From: an uncultured Prolixibacteraceae bacterium | Lineage (GTDB): Bacteria; Bacteroidota; Bacteroidia; Bacteroidales; Prolixibacteraceae | Length of the DNA: 64,000 nucleotides | Direction: 5' to 3' | Assembly (NCBI GenBank): GCA_913063265.1 | Contig: CAJXZG010000011.1 | Location: 24,015 to 88,014 of the forward strand | Shown: positions 18,953 to 28,146 of the stretch, piece by piece | Position numbering within the stretch: position 1 is the stretch's first letter | How the letters are laid out: every line of letters starts with the position of its first letter | Made by a program: the position numbers and the translations under genes | Notes under the pieces: model-generated | What the model saw: only the letters and a program-made list of their open reading frames with translations | Database searches by the model: none | Told to the model about the DNA's origin: nothing

Positions 18953-20251
18953 GTGATGAAAATACTAAATAGTTCAGCTTTATCTGCTTTTGGAGGGATA
19001 AATTTTGTTTTAAATTATCTTGAGGATAATCAATTTGGCAGTTTACTAAGTCAAAAACTTCCTACTCTAAAAAGGCAAAGTACTTACTCCTGGAGCGATA
19101 TTTTTTATTCATTGTTAAGTATCTACTTGTGTGGTGGAGATTGTATTGAAGATTTACAAACCCACTTAAAATACCACTTCTACAATAATCCTTTTGTAAA
19201 AATACCCAGTCCAGATACTGTGTTAAAAAGGATGTCTGAATTATCAGAAACAAGCCACTTCTGCAAGACAGCAAGAGGCAAAGTGGAACATGAGTATAAC
19301 ACTAATCCGATACTGGAGGAGCTTAATATTGCGATACTTAAAAAACTAGGGATTTTTGAGACAAAAGAACTGGTTTTAGATTATGACAACACTATTATTT
19401 TCAATGAGAAGAATGATAGTAAAATGACGTACAAGAGAAACTATGGTTATCAGCCAGGTGTTTGTACCCTTAATGAAGAACAGATTTTATATATAGAAAA
19501 CCGAAACGGCAACAGTGATGCAAAATCTTTTCAATCCGACACTCTAAAACGACTATTCAGCTTACTTGAGAACAGCCATGTTAGAAGGATAGAACATTTT
19601 AGGGCGGACGCAGCATCTTACCAATATGAGGTTGTCAAACTACTAAGTAAAAAGGTGAGATACTTTTATGTGGGCTGTAGAAATAGCTATGTCGAAAAGT
19701 ATTTTACAAAAGTATCCAGTTGGGAGATCATCAAAGACGCCTCTCAAGGGATAACAGAGGTAGGTGAAGCCGTGATAACACCTTTCCAGAAACAGGCAAA
19801 AGATACAGGCAATACCCCTGTTCCATACAGGCTAATCGTGAAGAGAAAAACAAAACAAGATGGGCAAACCAATATTTTCACACAGGATGCTTATGAATAC
19901 AGGGCTATATTAACCAACAACTTTGACTTAAGTCCGGTAGAGGTAGCTCAATTTTATAATCATCGCGGCAACATGGAAAAACAGTTTGATATCTTGAAAA
20001 ATGATTTTGGCTGGGACCGTATGCCTTTTTCTTCTTTACAGAAGAATACAGTATTCTTATACTTAACTGCAATATGTCGGAACTTGTATCGAAAAATTAT
20101 CACCTACTTCTCCGAAAGAGTAGAGACATTAAAAGCAACCGATAGGGTCAAAAAGTTCTTGTTCAGATTTATAGTATTACCCGCAAAATGGATAACACGG
20201 TCCAGGCAAAAACAGTTAAGGTTATATGGAAAAACAAATTTTTCACCATAA
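18953..20251 (+). CDS. IS1380-family DDE transposase
   Basis: The 432-residue protein is full length for the family and uninterrupted. Catalytic residues can be placed at D143 or D145 (LVLDYDNT), D219 (HFRADAAS) and E342 (YNHRGNMEKQFDILK), the IS1380/IS4-like DDE arrangement with the Y-(2)-R-(3)-E pattern. The N-terminal 110 residues form the DNA-binding part. It would cut and join the ends of its own element. The start is either the ATG at 18953 or the next codon, ATG at 18956. Confidence 0.88.
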   Translation: MMKILNSSALSAFGGINFVLNYLEDNQFGSLLSQKLPTLKRQSTYSWSDIFYSLLSIYLCGGDCIEDLQTHLKYHFYNNPFVKIPSPDTVLKRMSELSETSHFCKTARGKVEHEYNTNPILEELNIAILKKLGIFETKELVLDYDNTIIFNEKNDSKMTYKRNYGYQPGVCTLNEEQILYIENRNGNSDAKSFQSDTLKRLFSLLENSHVRRIEHFRADAASYQYEVVKLLSKKVRYFYVGCRNSYVEKYFTKVSSWEIIKDASQGITEVGEAVITPFQKQAKDTGNTPVPYRLIVKRKTKQDGQTNIFTQDAYEYRAILTNNFDLSPVEVAQFYNHRGNMEKQFDILKNDFGWDRMPFSSLQKNTVFLYLTAICRNLYRKIITYFSERVETLKATDRVKKFLFRFIVLPAKWITRSRQKQLRLYGKTNFSP

Positions 20252-20644
20252 CAATAAAAACTCAAGCCAATTACTATAAATACCTGAGCACCAAATAATC
20301 TACATGGAGGAACTATGAACTATACTCTCAAAAACTTCATAAAATCTATGCTTATTGCGAAATGGAAGAAAAATTGGAGGATAAAAAAACATCAATACTC
20401 CTTGCCAGCACCGAAAATTTAAATTAGAAGATGAAGAACTAGCAAAAAAGATAAGACATACGGATTTTAGGAACTATCGGGGTAAACGCAGTCCCCCCAG
20501 CCTGAGAGGCGGGGAATTTTTAGGTGCACTGTTCTAAACCAACAAGATTTATGCGCTAAGCGGATCAAACCGTTAAGTACGTAAAAAAGGGATGCTGAAA
20601 AAACAACATCCCTGTGGAACTAACTCAATACTTGAAGATATCGA
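20252..20644. other. IS right arm and downstream gap
   Basis: Bases to 20482 belong to the IS right arm and hold no recognisable gene. From 20483 to 20582 there is a GC-richer patch with a possible small stem (CAGCCTGAGAGGCGGGG, about 20500) and no ORF. The Sus-operon terminator closes the region. Confidence 0.5.
20583..20613 (-). terminator. Terminator of the SusC/D operon
   Basis: On the minus strand AGGGATG (20613-20607) and CATCCCT (20594-20588) form a 7-bp stem followed by TTTTTT. It lies 31 bp after the last operon gene. Confidence 0.8.
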
Positions 20645-21121
20645 TTAATGTTCGTCTTCAATAAATCCAGTTTTACGGGTACCTACGGCCTGGTAAACTA
20701 CGCCGGGTTCGTCGCTAAAAGTTATTTCAAACGAAATTTTGTCGCATACTACACCTGTTGTTGACAGTCCTGCATCTTTCTCAATTTTTCCATTTCTGAT
20801 TTCAACTGTCGCATCAGATTGGATATTATCCAGTCCGGCTCCTTCAAAAGTAAGCGTTGAAATATCAACAGGGCATTTCACCATTACATTTTTCCAGTTT
20901 CCATTGTCAGATATCCAAAATTCTGTAGCAATATCGTCGGCTGTATTAAAAGTAAGAACTTTCAGATAACCGGTTTCGTAATCTGTTGCCGAGAATTTTA
21001 TCCACCATTCTCCGGCTGCTTCGACAACCTGTGAATTAATCTGTTCAAATTCTTCTTTTTTATCGCACGAGGTAAATAAAATACCCACAACTGCAATCGT
21101 ATATATAATTAACTTTTTCAT
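20645..21121 (-). CDS. Lipid-binding putative hydrolase-like lipoprotein
   Basis: The product has 158 residues from the ATG at 21121; an upstream in-frame GTG at 21127 immediately follows the previous stop and is less likely. A lipoprotein signal (VVGILFTSCDKKE) anchors it. The remaining beta-rich sequence (GEWWIKFSATDYETGY, ATEFWISDNGNW, VYQAVGTRKTGF) resembles the Pfam 'lipid-binding putative hydrolase' type common as the last gene of Bacteroides SusC/D operons. Its biochemical role is unproven. It is the fourth gene of the operon. Confidence 0.65.
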   Translation of the reverse strand: MKKLIIYTIAVVGILFTSCDKKEEFEQINSQVVEAAGEWWIKFSATDYETGYLKVLTFNTADDIATEFWISDNGNWKNVMVKCPVDISTLTFEGAGLDNIQSDATVEIRNGKIEKDAGLSTTGVVCDKISFEITFSDEPGVVYQAVGTRKTGFIEDEH

Positions 21122-21127
21122 ATCCAC

Positions 21128-21811
21128 TTATTGTTTTAAGGTTAATTGCACATCAAAAGGGAAATCGTAATCGACCAGTGTCTGAGTATAAGTAATTACA
21201 TTAGTCGCCTCATCGAAAACAAAATTACTTATTACTACTGGTCCAAATCCACTGTTTCCGAGTTCGGAGCGTACAGATCCATCTTCACTGATTACCAATA
21301 TTGCAGGAGCCGCGTAATCGGGGCCATAACCCACAAACTGGTCGTAATAGCCACCCAGCAAGTCACTGATTTGATACACTCCGGCTGCAAGTTTTTTAAT
21401 TTCAACATCACCGCCACCACGGCCAACCCTGACTCCATCATATGTACCTTCAGGTATTTCAAAAACATCGTATCCTGTAAAACTTACAATACTTACATTT
21501 CGGCTGAGATAAAATTTGTAGCCTTCGGAATTGCTTACTTCATATTGTAATTTATAGGTACCTGTTACATCCACGTTTACTTCGTTCAGAACTTTGTATT
21601 CCAGTTCTGTGGTATCGCCGTTTGAAATTTCAATGGCATGAATTCCGGGATCTTCGTAAGGAGTCCCTTTAAAGAGCACGATTGGATTGCCACCGATTAA
21701 CTCCATATGCGGGGCGGGCGTTTCCTTTACGTAACTCTCGTATTCTTTTTCGCACGATACAAACAGTACTGCGAAAGAAAATACAATGAATAAATATTTC
21801 AGATTTTTCAT
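21128..21811 (-). CDS. DUF5011/DUF5012-type Sus-operon lipoprotein
   Basis: The 227-residue lipoprotein (FAVLFVSCEKEYE) has a bacterial Ig-like domain at about 35-110 (LFKGTPYEDPGI, VDVTGTYKLQYEVSNSEG), typical of DUF5011. A second beta domain at about 115-227 resembles BT_2262-like operon partners. These proteins are surface-exposed and thought to help glycan capture. It sits 13 bp after susD. Confidence 0.7.
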   Translation of the reverse strand: MKNLKYLFIVFSFAVLFVSCEKEYESYVKETPAPHMELIGGNPIVLFKGTPYEDPGIHAIEISNGDTTELEYKVLNEVNVDVTGTYKLQYEVSNSEGYKFYLSRNVSIVSFTGYDVFEIPEGTYDGVRVGRGGGDVEIKKLAAGVYQISDLLGGYYDQFVGYGPDYAAPAILVISEDGSVRSELGNSGFGPVVISNFVFDEATNVITYTQTLVDYDFPFDVQLTLKQ

Positions 21812-21824
21812 GTGTTTTTATGTT

Positions 21825-23336
21825 TTAGTTTTTCCACCATACTTTTTGTAAGATAACATCGGCATCAGGTAATGATTTGTATTCAGCCGCATTGGAATTA
21901 AAATTCAGTTCACTGTCGGCATATGGAAATCTTCTTGGTAATACACCACCTGATGTACCTTTTTTGCTGTAAATCAAAGTTCCCGGAATATAGTTGTCGG
22001 GAAGTTCATAACCCTCAGGAATTTGGTCGCTTATTTGCGATTCTTCAGGGAATCCTGTACGGACACGTTCGATATGCGATTCCAAACCACGGCCACCTTC
22101 TGCAGCATCAACCCATTTTTGCATAATAATTGCTTTTAGCTGGTCGTTAAAGCCAGATGTTGGGAAAGCATATGCTCCGGTTAATAATTCGCCAATATCC
22201 GCGCCCATTCTGTCGAATGATGCAGTAACTCCACTTTCGTAGTATTCTTTTGCTTTTTCAACATTTCCGAGTCTCAAATATGCCTCAGCAATTAATAATT
22301 CCGATTCGGCATAAGTCATCCAAAATACGGGCATTTCAGGTTCAATATAAGGAGCCGCAATAATTTTATGTGCTTCAAATTCGGTAGACGGAACATTATA
22401 AGAACCGGGAACCAAACCTAAAAATTGACCATCAATAGGCTCAAATAAACTTTCCATTCGTGAATCTCCATTGGCTTCAAGAAATGAAATAAAAGTTGCG
22501 CAGGCCCTGATGTTATTTGTTGTATTCAGTTGACGCTGGTCGCTTTCGTACAATGGATTTGATTTACTATCGGCATCTTCGAAGTTGGTAACAGCAACAT
22601 CTTTATCCAGTAAATAAATATTTCCTGCTTCAAGATCTGCAATCAGTTTGCTTATTTCATCGTTGGCAAATCCCGAATTTGCATCATACTGACGAAGTAA
22701 AATTCTTAATCGAAGAGAATGTGCAAATGCTTCCCAGTCTTCTATGTGGGCATGAAAAATAATGTCATTGGTTTCGTAAAGTTCGGCAACAAAATCTGAA
22801 TAATCTTTGCTCAATGCTTCAATCAGTAAATCGTAAATATCGGCATAAATGGTTTCGCCATTATCTACAACAGGATTGAGTTTTTCAGCACCAAGAAAAG
22901 CTTCTGAATAAGGCACATTTCCGTACATATCGACCAAATACTGGAAACCAAAAGCTTTAATTACGGCACCCATTAGATAAGGCCCCCAGTTTTCATTTGC
23001 TTCAACTTTTTTCATGAATATTTCGTTGTCGCTTAAACCGTCGACAAACATTGCGCGGTACGAGCGGTCGATAACATTGGTATTGCTGCTTAAAGCATAA
23101 GATTCGTAGATTTTATACTGCGAAGAGGTATTGTTCTGTGCCCAGTGTTGCGACCAGAACGATCCGATTAATCCCCAGTCTGCACAATGAACATTTGTTA
23201 CCGCGGCAATGGCAGAGGTAAGTAAAAGTTCATCAGAAACATCGGTCGGATAATTAGGATTTTCATTGATGTCCAGGAAATTATCACATGCTGATAATAA
23301 CAGGACTATACTTAATATTATAGATAACTTTTTCAT
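21825..23336 (-). CDS. SusD-like outer-membrane nutrient-binding lipoprotein
   Basis: The 503-residue lipoprotein (IVLLLSACDNFLDINENPN) has the SusD signature near the signal peptide and helical TPR-like units through the middle (for example VFWMTYAESELLIAEAYLRLG, NVEKAKEYYESGV). It belongs to the SusD/RagB-like type with a WVDAAEGGRGLESHIERVR segment near the C-terminus. SusD lids close over the SusC pore and hold oligosaccharide or peptide ligands. The sequence suggests the SusD_2-like subgroup, often paired with long SusC proteins of unspecified substrate. It is 21 bp from susC. Confidence 0.93.
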   Translation of the reverse strand: MKKLSIILSIVLLLSACDNFLDINENPNYPTDVSDELLLTSAIAAVTNVHCADWGLIGSFWSQHWAQNNTSSQYKIYESYALSSNTNVIDRSYRAMFVDGLSDNEIFMKKVEANENWGPYLMGAVIKAFGFQYLVDMYGNVPYSEAFLGAEKLNPVVDNGETIYADIYDLLIEALSKDYSDFVAELYETNDIIFHAHIEDWEAFAHSLRLRILLRQYDANSGFANDEISKLIADLEAGNIYLLDKDVAVTNFEDADSKSNPLYESDQRQLNTTNNIRACATFISFLEANGDSRMESLFEPIDGQFLGLVPGSYNVPSTEFEAHKIIAAPYIEPEMPVFWMTYAESELLIAEAYLRLGNVEKAKEYYESGVTASFDRMGADIGELLTGAYAFPTSGFNDQLKAIIMQKWVDAAEGGRGLESHIERVRTGFPEESQISDQIPEGYELPDNYIPGTLIYSKKGTSGGVLPRRFPYADSELNFNSNAAEYKSLPDADVILQKVWWKN

Positions 23337-23357
23337 TTTACTATAGTGTTTTTCATT

Positions 23358-26300
23358 TTAAAAGGTAAAGTCTAATTTAAGTCCATAGGTTCTTACACTT
23401 GGAGCACCGTTAAACTCTCCGAACAAACCTTCAATGTCGTTATCCCATGTAGTCGTTTCCGGATCGATGTAGCTGTTTTTTGCGGGAGTCCACAAGAACA
23501 GGTTTCTTCCAAAAAGTGAGATATTTGCTGAAGACAGGAATGTACGATTCAGCAACGCATTATTAAACCGGTATGAAAGAGAAACTTCTCTGAGTTTGAT
23601 AAAAGTTCTGGGTAATATCCGTGTACTTTCAATTGGTTTGTTTGTATTTGCTGAATAGTATTCGTGCCAGTTATCTACCACCGGAGTTGTATTTTCGAGA
23701 TATCCGGTTACATTTCCTTCTGAATCTTTTACTTCAGTAACTGTGTTCGGAATAATATATGGCCTGCGATCGTTAACGGTAGATTGTTCGTTGTTACCTG
23801 ACCAAAATGTCGCACCTGCTGTATTGGAATACATCCATCCACCTTTTTGGGCATCGATTAAGAATGAGAACTTAAATCCTTTATATGATAAATTATTGGT
23901 AAACGACATCATAAAATCCGGTACCGATGATCCAACCAGTTTCTTTGAACCTTCAACAGGTAATCCGTTGTCACCTACAATAATTTTTCCGTCCGGAGAA
24001 TATTTATAATCAGGAATGCGGTACATTCCCAACTGTTCGCCGGGGATTGCAACAAATTCAGTTTCGTAAGCGGAATTGATAAGGTACTCAGAAACACCAA
24101 GTTCTTCATCTAATTCATCGAGTACCATATTTGATTTATTGTAGAGATAAATAAAGTCCCATGTAAAATCCTGAGTTTTTACTGGAACAACATTTATCAT
24201 CAGTTCAATACCATCGTTGGTAATTTGTCCGAGGTTGGCAGTAATTTCACGAAAACCTGAAGAAGCCGCGATATTAGCCAACATAATCAAATCGGTTGTT
24301 TTTTTGTTATAATAGGAAAAGTCTACACCTAGTCGGTTGGAGAAAAATCTTAAATCTGTACCAATTTCCAGCTCTTTTGAAATTTCAGGTTTAAGATTTG
24401 GATTTCCCAAACGGCGGTATTTTTCGTAAGCAGGTACTCCACCAACCGGGTAATTTGTAAAACCAAAACCACCTGCACGCAGAATAGACGGTCTGTAAAT
24501 TTCCGAAGTCATAAAAGGTGCGGCATCATTTCCGGCAAACGCATAACTGGCTCTGAGTTTTCCATACGAGAGAACATCATTTTTCTCTAACAAATCAGTA
24601 AAAATAAAGCCCAACGTTGCTCCCGGATAGAAAAACGAGTTGGCACCGATTGGTAAAGTGGAAGACCAGTCGTTACGAGCCTGCAGATTGAGAAATAAAT
24701 AGTCGTTAAACTCCAGGCCGATTTGACCAAATACACCAACCAGTCTTCTTTTATACTCGTTGGTATAAACTTCTGCAGAACCGCTGATGTTTCCAACATT
24801 ATAGTACTCCGGTACCACCAATCCTTTGGATACAATGTTTACCCTTTTAAAAGAGCGTTGGTTAATATTGTTACCAACCAGCACATTGTATTTTAAATTA
24901 CCTCCTAAAAAATCTACTTCGTTATGGTAGGTTAGTACAATATCACTGTTTAACTGGTTTCTGTATTTTGCTTCTTCTTTAACTGCACCGGCAACATCGT
25001 TAATTGTACCTGAGTTGTTTGAACCCGGAGTTACTTTTGCAATTGCACCCTGAACTTTTGAAAACTGAGACAAATTATCCAGACCTCCGGTAAAAGAGAG
25101 TTCCAGTCCGGGAGCAAGAACCTGGGTTAGATTCAAATTGCTCATTATCCTGTTTTGGTCTGCAAGTGCACCGGTTTCATTAATAGTGAAATAAGGATTT
25201 TGTGCATAACCGTTGTAGTAATTATCAAGGTTATTAAATTTAGATTTGTAATCCCTGTAATCAGGTAAATAATGATTAACAGGTTGATAGAGAATATCCG
25301 AGTATATAACTGCTCCGGTACCGGCATCGTCGCCCTGACCGGTAGGAATTGTTTTATGCATTCTGTTAATGTAGGTTACACCGAAGTTGACTTTGGTCTT
25401 TTCAGTCCCTCCGTTACCTTTAAAAGTAAGGGTATTGCGATTTAACTGGTCAACAGGTCCGGGAAGAACTCCATCGTTGCTGGAATTGGTTGCTGAAGCA
25501 TACCATCCCATAACATTGTTACCGCCTGATAATGCAACCGAATTGATTAATGCATAACCATATTCGTAAAAATCCCTAATTCCATTTTCCTTGTAAGAGA
25601 ATGGAGCAACCTGTTGTTCGTTGTCTACCATGTAACCGGTTGGTCGTACTTTTCCATCCATTACCGGCCCCCAGCTTCCGTTTTCTTTTGAGTCGTAAGT
25701 ACCGCTCCATCCCTGTCCGAATTTGTCCTGAAAGTAAGGAAGCCTTCCGACATCAGTAAAGGCAGACGAACTTGAAACACTAACAAGCAAATCTTTGTTT
25801 TTTGCTCCTTTTTTGGTGGTAATCATAATTACACCATTGGCAGCGCGTGATCCGTACAGGTTTGATGCCGCAGCACCTTTTAATACAGAAATGGTTTCAA
25901 TATCAGCCGGATTGATATCGGATGCAGAGTTTCCGAAATCGACCTTAGCATTTACATTCATTGAATTTTCCGTAGCATTACCGCTTGAATAAGAGTTGTT
26001 GATTGGGACTCCATCCACGACATAAAGTGGCTGGTTACTTCCGGTTATCGAAGAAAGACCCCGAACAATTACACGGGTAGATGCACCCGGGGCACCTGAA
26101 CCTGCGGAAATAGAAACTCCTGCAACTTTTCCCTGTAAAGCTTTTGTTGCATCGTCATTTCCAACATTACCAAAATCTTCTCCGCTAAATTCACTGACTG
26201 AATATCCCAATGCTTTCTTGTCTCTTTCGATACCCATTGCGGTTACAACAACTTCTTCTACACCTATGGTTTCCGATTCAAGTACAACATTGTATACCGA

Positions 26301-26561
26301 TTCAGTAGTTAAAGGTACTTCTTTGGTTTTCATTCCTACAAAAGAGAAAACCAAAACCTGGTCATCGGGAACTGTTAAAGAAAAATTCCCATTTGCATCT
26401 GTAATGGTTCCGGTGGTTGTTCCTTTGATAACAACCGAAACTCCCGGAATAGGTACACCATCATCTAACGATGTTACTTTTCCTGTAATTTGCCTGGTTT
26501 GGGCTAATATTGAACTTATCCCAAAACACAAGACCATTACTAATAGCAATAGTTTTTTCAT
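23358..26561 (-). CDS. SusC/RagA-family TonB-dependent transporter
   Basis: The 1067-residue protein begins with a signal peptide (about 1-20). A carboxypeptidase-D-like domain follows (about 24-100, GKVTSLDDGVPIPGVSVVIKGT). A probable TonB box lies in VEEVVVTAMGIERDKKALGY, then the plug domain (about 115-235, RGLSSITGSNQPLYVVDGVPI). The rest is a 22-strand barrel ending in an aromatic residue (GLKLDFTF). It imports ligands across the outer membrane with energy from TonB-ExbBD. No sigma/anti-sigma pair or hybrid sensor is adjacent, so control must act through the long leader or from elsewhere. Confidence 0.95.
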   Translation of the reverse strand: MKKLLLLVMVLCFGISSILAQTRQITGKVTSLDDGVPIPGVSVVIKGTTTGTITDANGNFSLTVPDDQVLVFSFVGMKTKEVPLTTESVYNVVLESETIGVEEVVVTAMGIERDKKALGYSVSEFSGEDFGNVGNDDATKALQGKVAGVSISAGSGAPGASTRVIVRGLSSITGSNQPLYVVDGVPINNSYSSGNATENSMNVNAKVDFGNSASDINPADIETISVLKGAAASNLYGSRAANGVIMITTKKGAKNKDLLVSVSSSSAFTDVGRLPYFQDKFGQGWSGTYDSKENGSWGPVMDGKVRPTGYMVDNEQQVAPFSYKENGIRDFYEYGYALINSVALSGGNNVMGWYASATNSSNDGVLPGPVDQLNRNTLTFKGNGGTEKTKVNFGVTYINRMHKTIPTGQGDDAGTGAVIYSDILYQPVNHYLPDYRDYKSKFNNLDNYYNGYAQNPYFTINETGALADQNRIMSNLNLTQVLAPGLELSFTGGLDNLSQFSKVQGAIAKVTPGSNNSGTINDVAGAVKEEAKYRNQLNSDIVLTYHNEVDFLGGNLKYNVLVGNNINQRSFKRVNIVSKGLVVPEYYNVGNISGSAEVYTNEYKRRLVGVFGQIGLEFNDYLFLNLQARNDWSSTLPIGANSFFYPGATLGFIFTDLLEKNDVLSYGKLRASYAFAGNDAAPFMTSEIYRPSILRAGGFGFTNYPVGGVPAYEKYRRLGNPNLKPEISKELEIGTDLRFFSNRLGVDFSYYNKKTTDLIMLANIAASSGFREITANLGQITNDGIELMINVVPVKTQDFTWDFIYLYNKSNMVLDELDEELGVSEYLINSAYETEFVAIPGEQLGMYRIPDYKYSPDGKIIVGDNGLPVEGSKKLVGSSVPDFMMSFTNNLSYKGFKFSFLIDAQKGGWMYSNTAGATFWSGNNEQSTVNDRRPYIIPNTVTEVKDSEGNVTGYLENTTPVVDNWHEYYSANTNKPIESTRILPRTFIKLREVSLSYRFNNALLNRTFLSSANISLFGRNLFLWTPAKNSYIDPETTTWDNDIEGLFGEFNGAPSVRTYGLKLDFTF

Positions 26562-27221
26562 AGATAAAATTTTATAATTAATACTAAAAGGTCACGAGTC
26601 CCTTCTTTGGTTTTTATACATTAAAAAACTCCCGCCGGGGAAACGGGAGTTCAATACCTGTCAGCCGATCAGATATTTAGCACTTTAACATTTTTTGCTG
26701 TTTAACTATTTCTATGTAGAGTCAGAAGTGCCTTGATTTAGTAATTTATATTCCGTTTGTTCCCCGATGTATAATGTTTTCCCCGCTTGTTTTTATTTTT
26801 TGTTTCAAATGTTTGAATACCTGATTTTAAAGCAATTAAAACTGGATTAGGATTGATTTTAGACATACCATTCCTAACAGATTGATTAATTGTTTTTCAG
26901 TCTTTGAATCAAACATAAGTAATAATCAATCTCGTGGAAATTATTATCAATCAATGACAGGGTTACGATTACAAATGACATTTGTCAGTATACAAAACCA
27001 TTTATAGATAGAAAGTTGATGTTGGTAGATTAAAAAGTGTTGGTGGCTGATGTGGTAGATTTTAATTTCTTTGATTAAGAAATTTTATGACATAAAACTT
27101 ATGTGAAAAATTTTAGAAAGAGATATAACAATCCTGTTAATGTATGTGGTTTTAGGAAAATATTGGTTTAGATAGAGGATTTGTTATTTAATCATTTTTT
27201 TTAGAAGCAGTTTTATTTAAA
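26562..27221. other. susC upstream region
   Basis: This 660-bp gap upstream of susC holds a strong hairpin (listed separately) and otherwise AT-rich sequence without an ORF. The susC promoter must lie here, possibly upstream of the hairpin, which would then be part of the mRNA leader. No clear TAnnTTTG could be fixed. Confidence 0.45.
26623..26651 (-). terminator. Terminator-like hairpin upstream of susC
   Basis: On the minus strand AACTCCCG (26651-26644) and CGGGAGTT (26634-26627) form an 8-bp GC-rich stem followed by a T run. It is 62 bp before the susC start and about 570 bp after the previous minus-strand gene. That position fits an attenuator in the susC leader better than a terminator of the small gene. 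Confidence 0.7.
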
Positions 27222-27413
27222 CTATGCCGCTGTTCCGGCGAATGCTTCTGAAATAATTTTGGGATAAATGTGTTTAAAGTTAGCATTGCACCAATCATGC
27301 AATTCCTGAACCTGTTCATCATCTAACCAATCGATACATTTGTTTAACTCTTTTTTAAACAAGTAACTGCTAAAGCTTACTTTGGGTAATAAAATTTTTG
27401 CGTATTCTAACAT
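27222..27413 (-). CDS. 63-aa conserved small protein, paralogue 1
   Basis: The 63-residue product begins MLEYAKILLPKVSFSSYLF and ends AFAGTAA. It is about 70% identical to the 63-residue product at 27739-27930, ungapped. Conservation between two diverged copies supports translation. It is predicted helical, has no signal peptide or membrane segment, and carries a WLDDEQVQELHDWC motif with a Trp-Cys pair. I recognise this as a recurrent uncharacterised Bacteroidota small protein but know no function. Confidence 0.75.
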   Translation of the reverse strand: MLEYAKILLPKVSFSSYLFKKELNKCIDWLDDEQVQELHDWCNANFKHIYPKIISEAFAGTAA

Positions 27414-27703
27414 CGTTTTGTGTTTTAGGTATTAAAAAATACAGGTTTGTTTTTAACTTGATAAAGAACATTTTATGGTTGCTTTAACAAGATGTAAAGT
27501 TTTTTATTACATCTGGTATACCAAATTTCGTAAGATTCATATTATCAGCAACATAACATGTAGCCCTCAAATAAATCTTGCCCCGATATGGGACATTTAT
27601 TCTCTTAGAATATTTTTTTGTTAATTAGAAATGAGAGGATAAACTACAGTAAATAAGATATTTGAGAGAGAAAAAAAACGGGTAATTTATAGGATTGGGG
27701 AAA

Positions 27704-27729
27704 TAAAAAAGGCGGGAGAAAAACCCGCC
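27704..27729 (-). terminator. Terminator after small-protein paralogue 2
   Basis: On the minus strand GGCGGG (27729-27724) and CCCGCC (27716-27711) form a 6-bp GC stem with a T-rich loop, followed by TTTTTT. It begins 10 bp after the stop. Confidence 0.85.
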
Positions 27730-27738
27730 AAGTGTATT

Positions 27739-27930
27739 TTATGCAGCTTTTCCTGCAAATGCTTCCGAGAGTACATCAGGGTACAACTCTTTAAAATTTT
27801 TGTTACACCATTCAAATAACTCAAGAATCTGATCATCCTCAAGCCAACTTATGCATTTATTTAACTCTTTTTTAAATAAGTCTTTGCTGAAACTTACCTT
27901 TGGTAAAATAACTTTTGCATACTCCAACAT
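27739..27930 (-). CDS. 63-aa conserved small protein, paralogue 2
   Basis: The 63-residue product begins MLEYAKVILPKVSFSKDLF and ends SEAFAGKAA, aligning without gaps to the copy at 27222-27413. Its own terminator shows it is a separate transcription unit. The 325 bp between the copies hold no other gene. Both copies keep the pattern LFKKELNKCI..WL and a W-C-N triplet. Function unknown; a small cytoplasmic helical regulator or stress protein is a guess only. Confidence 0.78.
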   Translation of the reverse strand: MLEYAKVILPKVSFSKDLFKKELNKCISWLEDDQILELFEWCNKNFKELYPDVLSEAFAGKAA

Positions 27931-28146
27931 ATCTTTAACATTTTAGTGGTTACGCATTCAATATAGCACCTTACAGGCTATTGAAATATGTTTTAAAATA
28001 CTATTTAACACATATTAACCATGCGAGTTGAAACGATGATTTTTATACCCTTGATATTTTGAGACTTACAATTTAAAATGTTAAATATGTTTCAAAACAG
28101 CAGAAAATTGTGAACTTTTCAGGCAATAAAATCTTTTGATTTTTAT

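Larger units (their letters stand above)
18838..20482 (+). mobile_element. IS1380-like insertion sequence
   Basis: The transposase is bounded by candidate inverted ends. The left end (18838-18860) begins CCCCGATAACTCCTAA and the right end (20467-20482) reads TTAGGAACTATCGGGG, its reverse complement in 14 of 16 positions; similarity extends a few bases inward. The roughly 1.65-kb size and CC-starting ends suit the IS1380 family. I see no obvious 4-bp target duplication at these borders (left flank CCAC, right flank TAAA), so the ends are provisional or the element has recombined. Confidence 0.65.
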
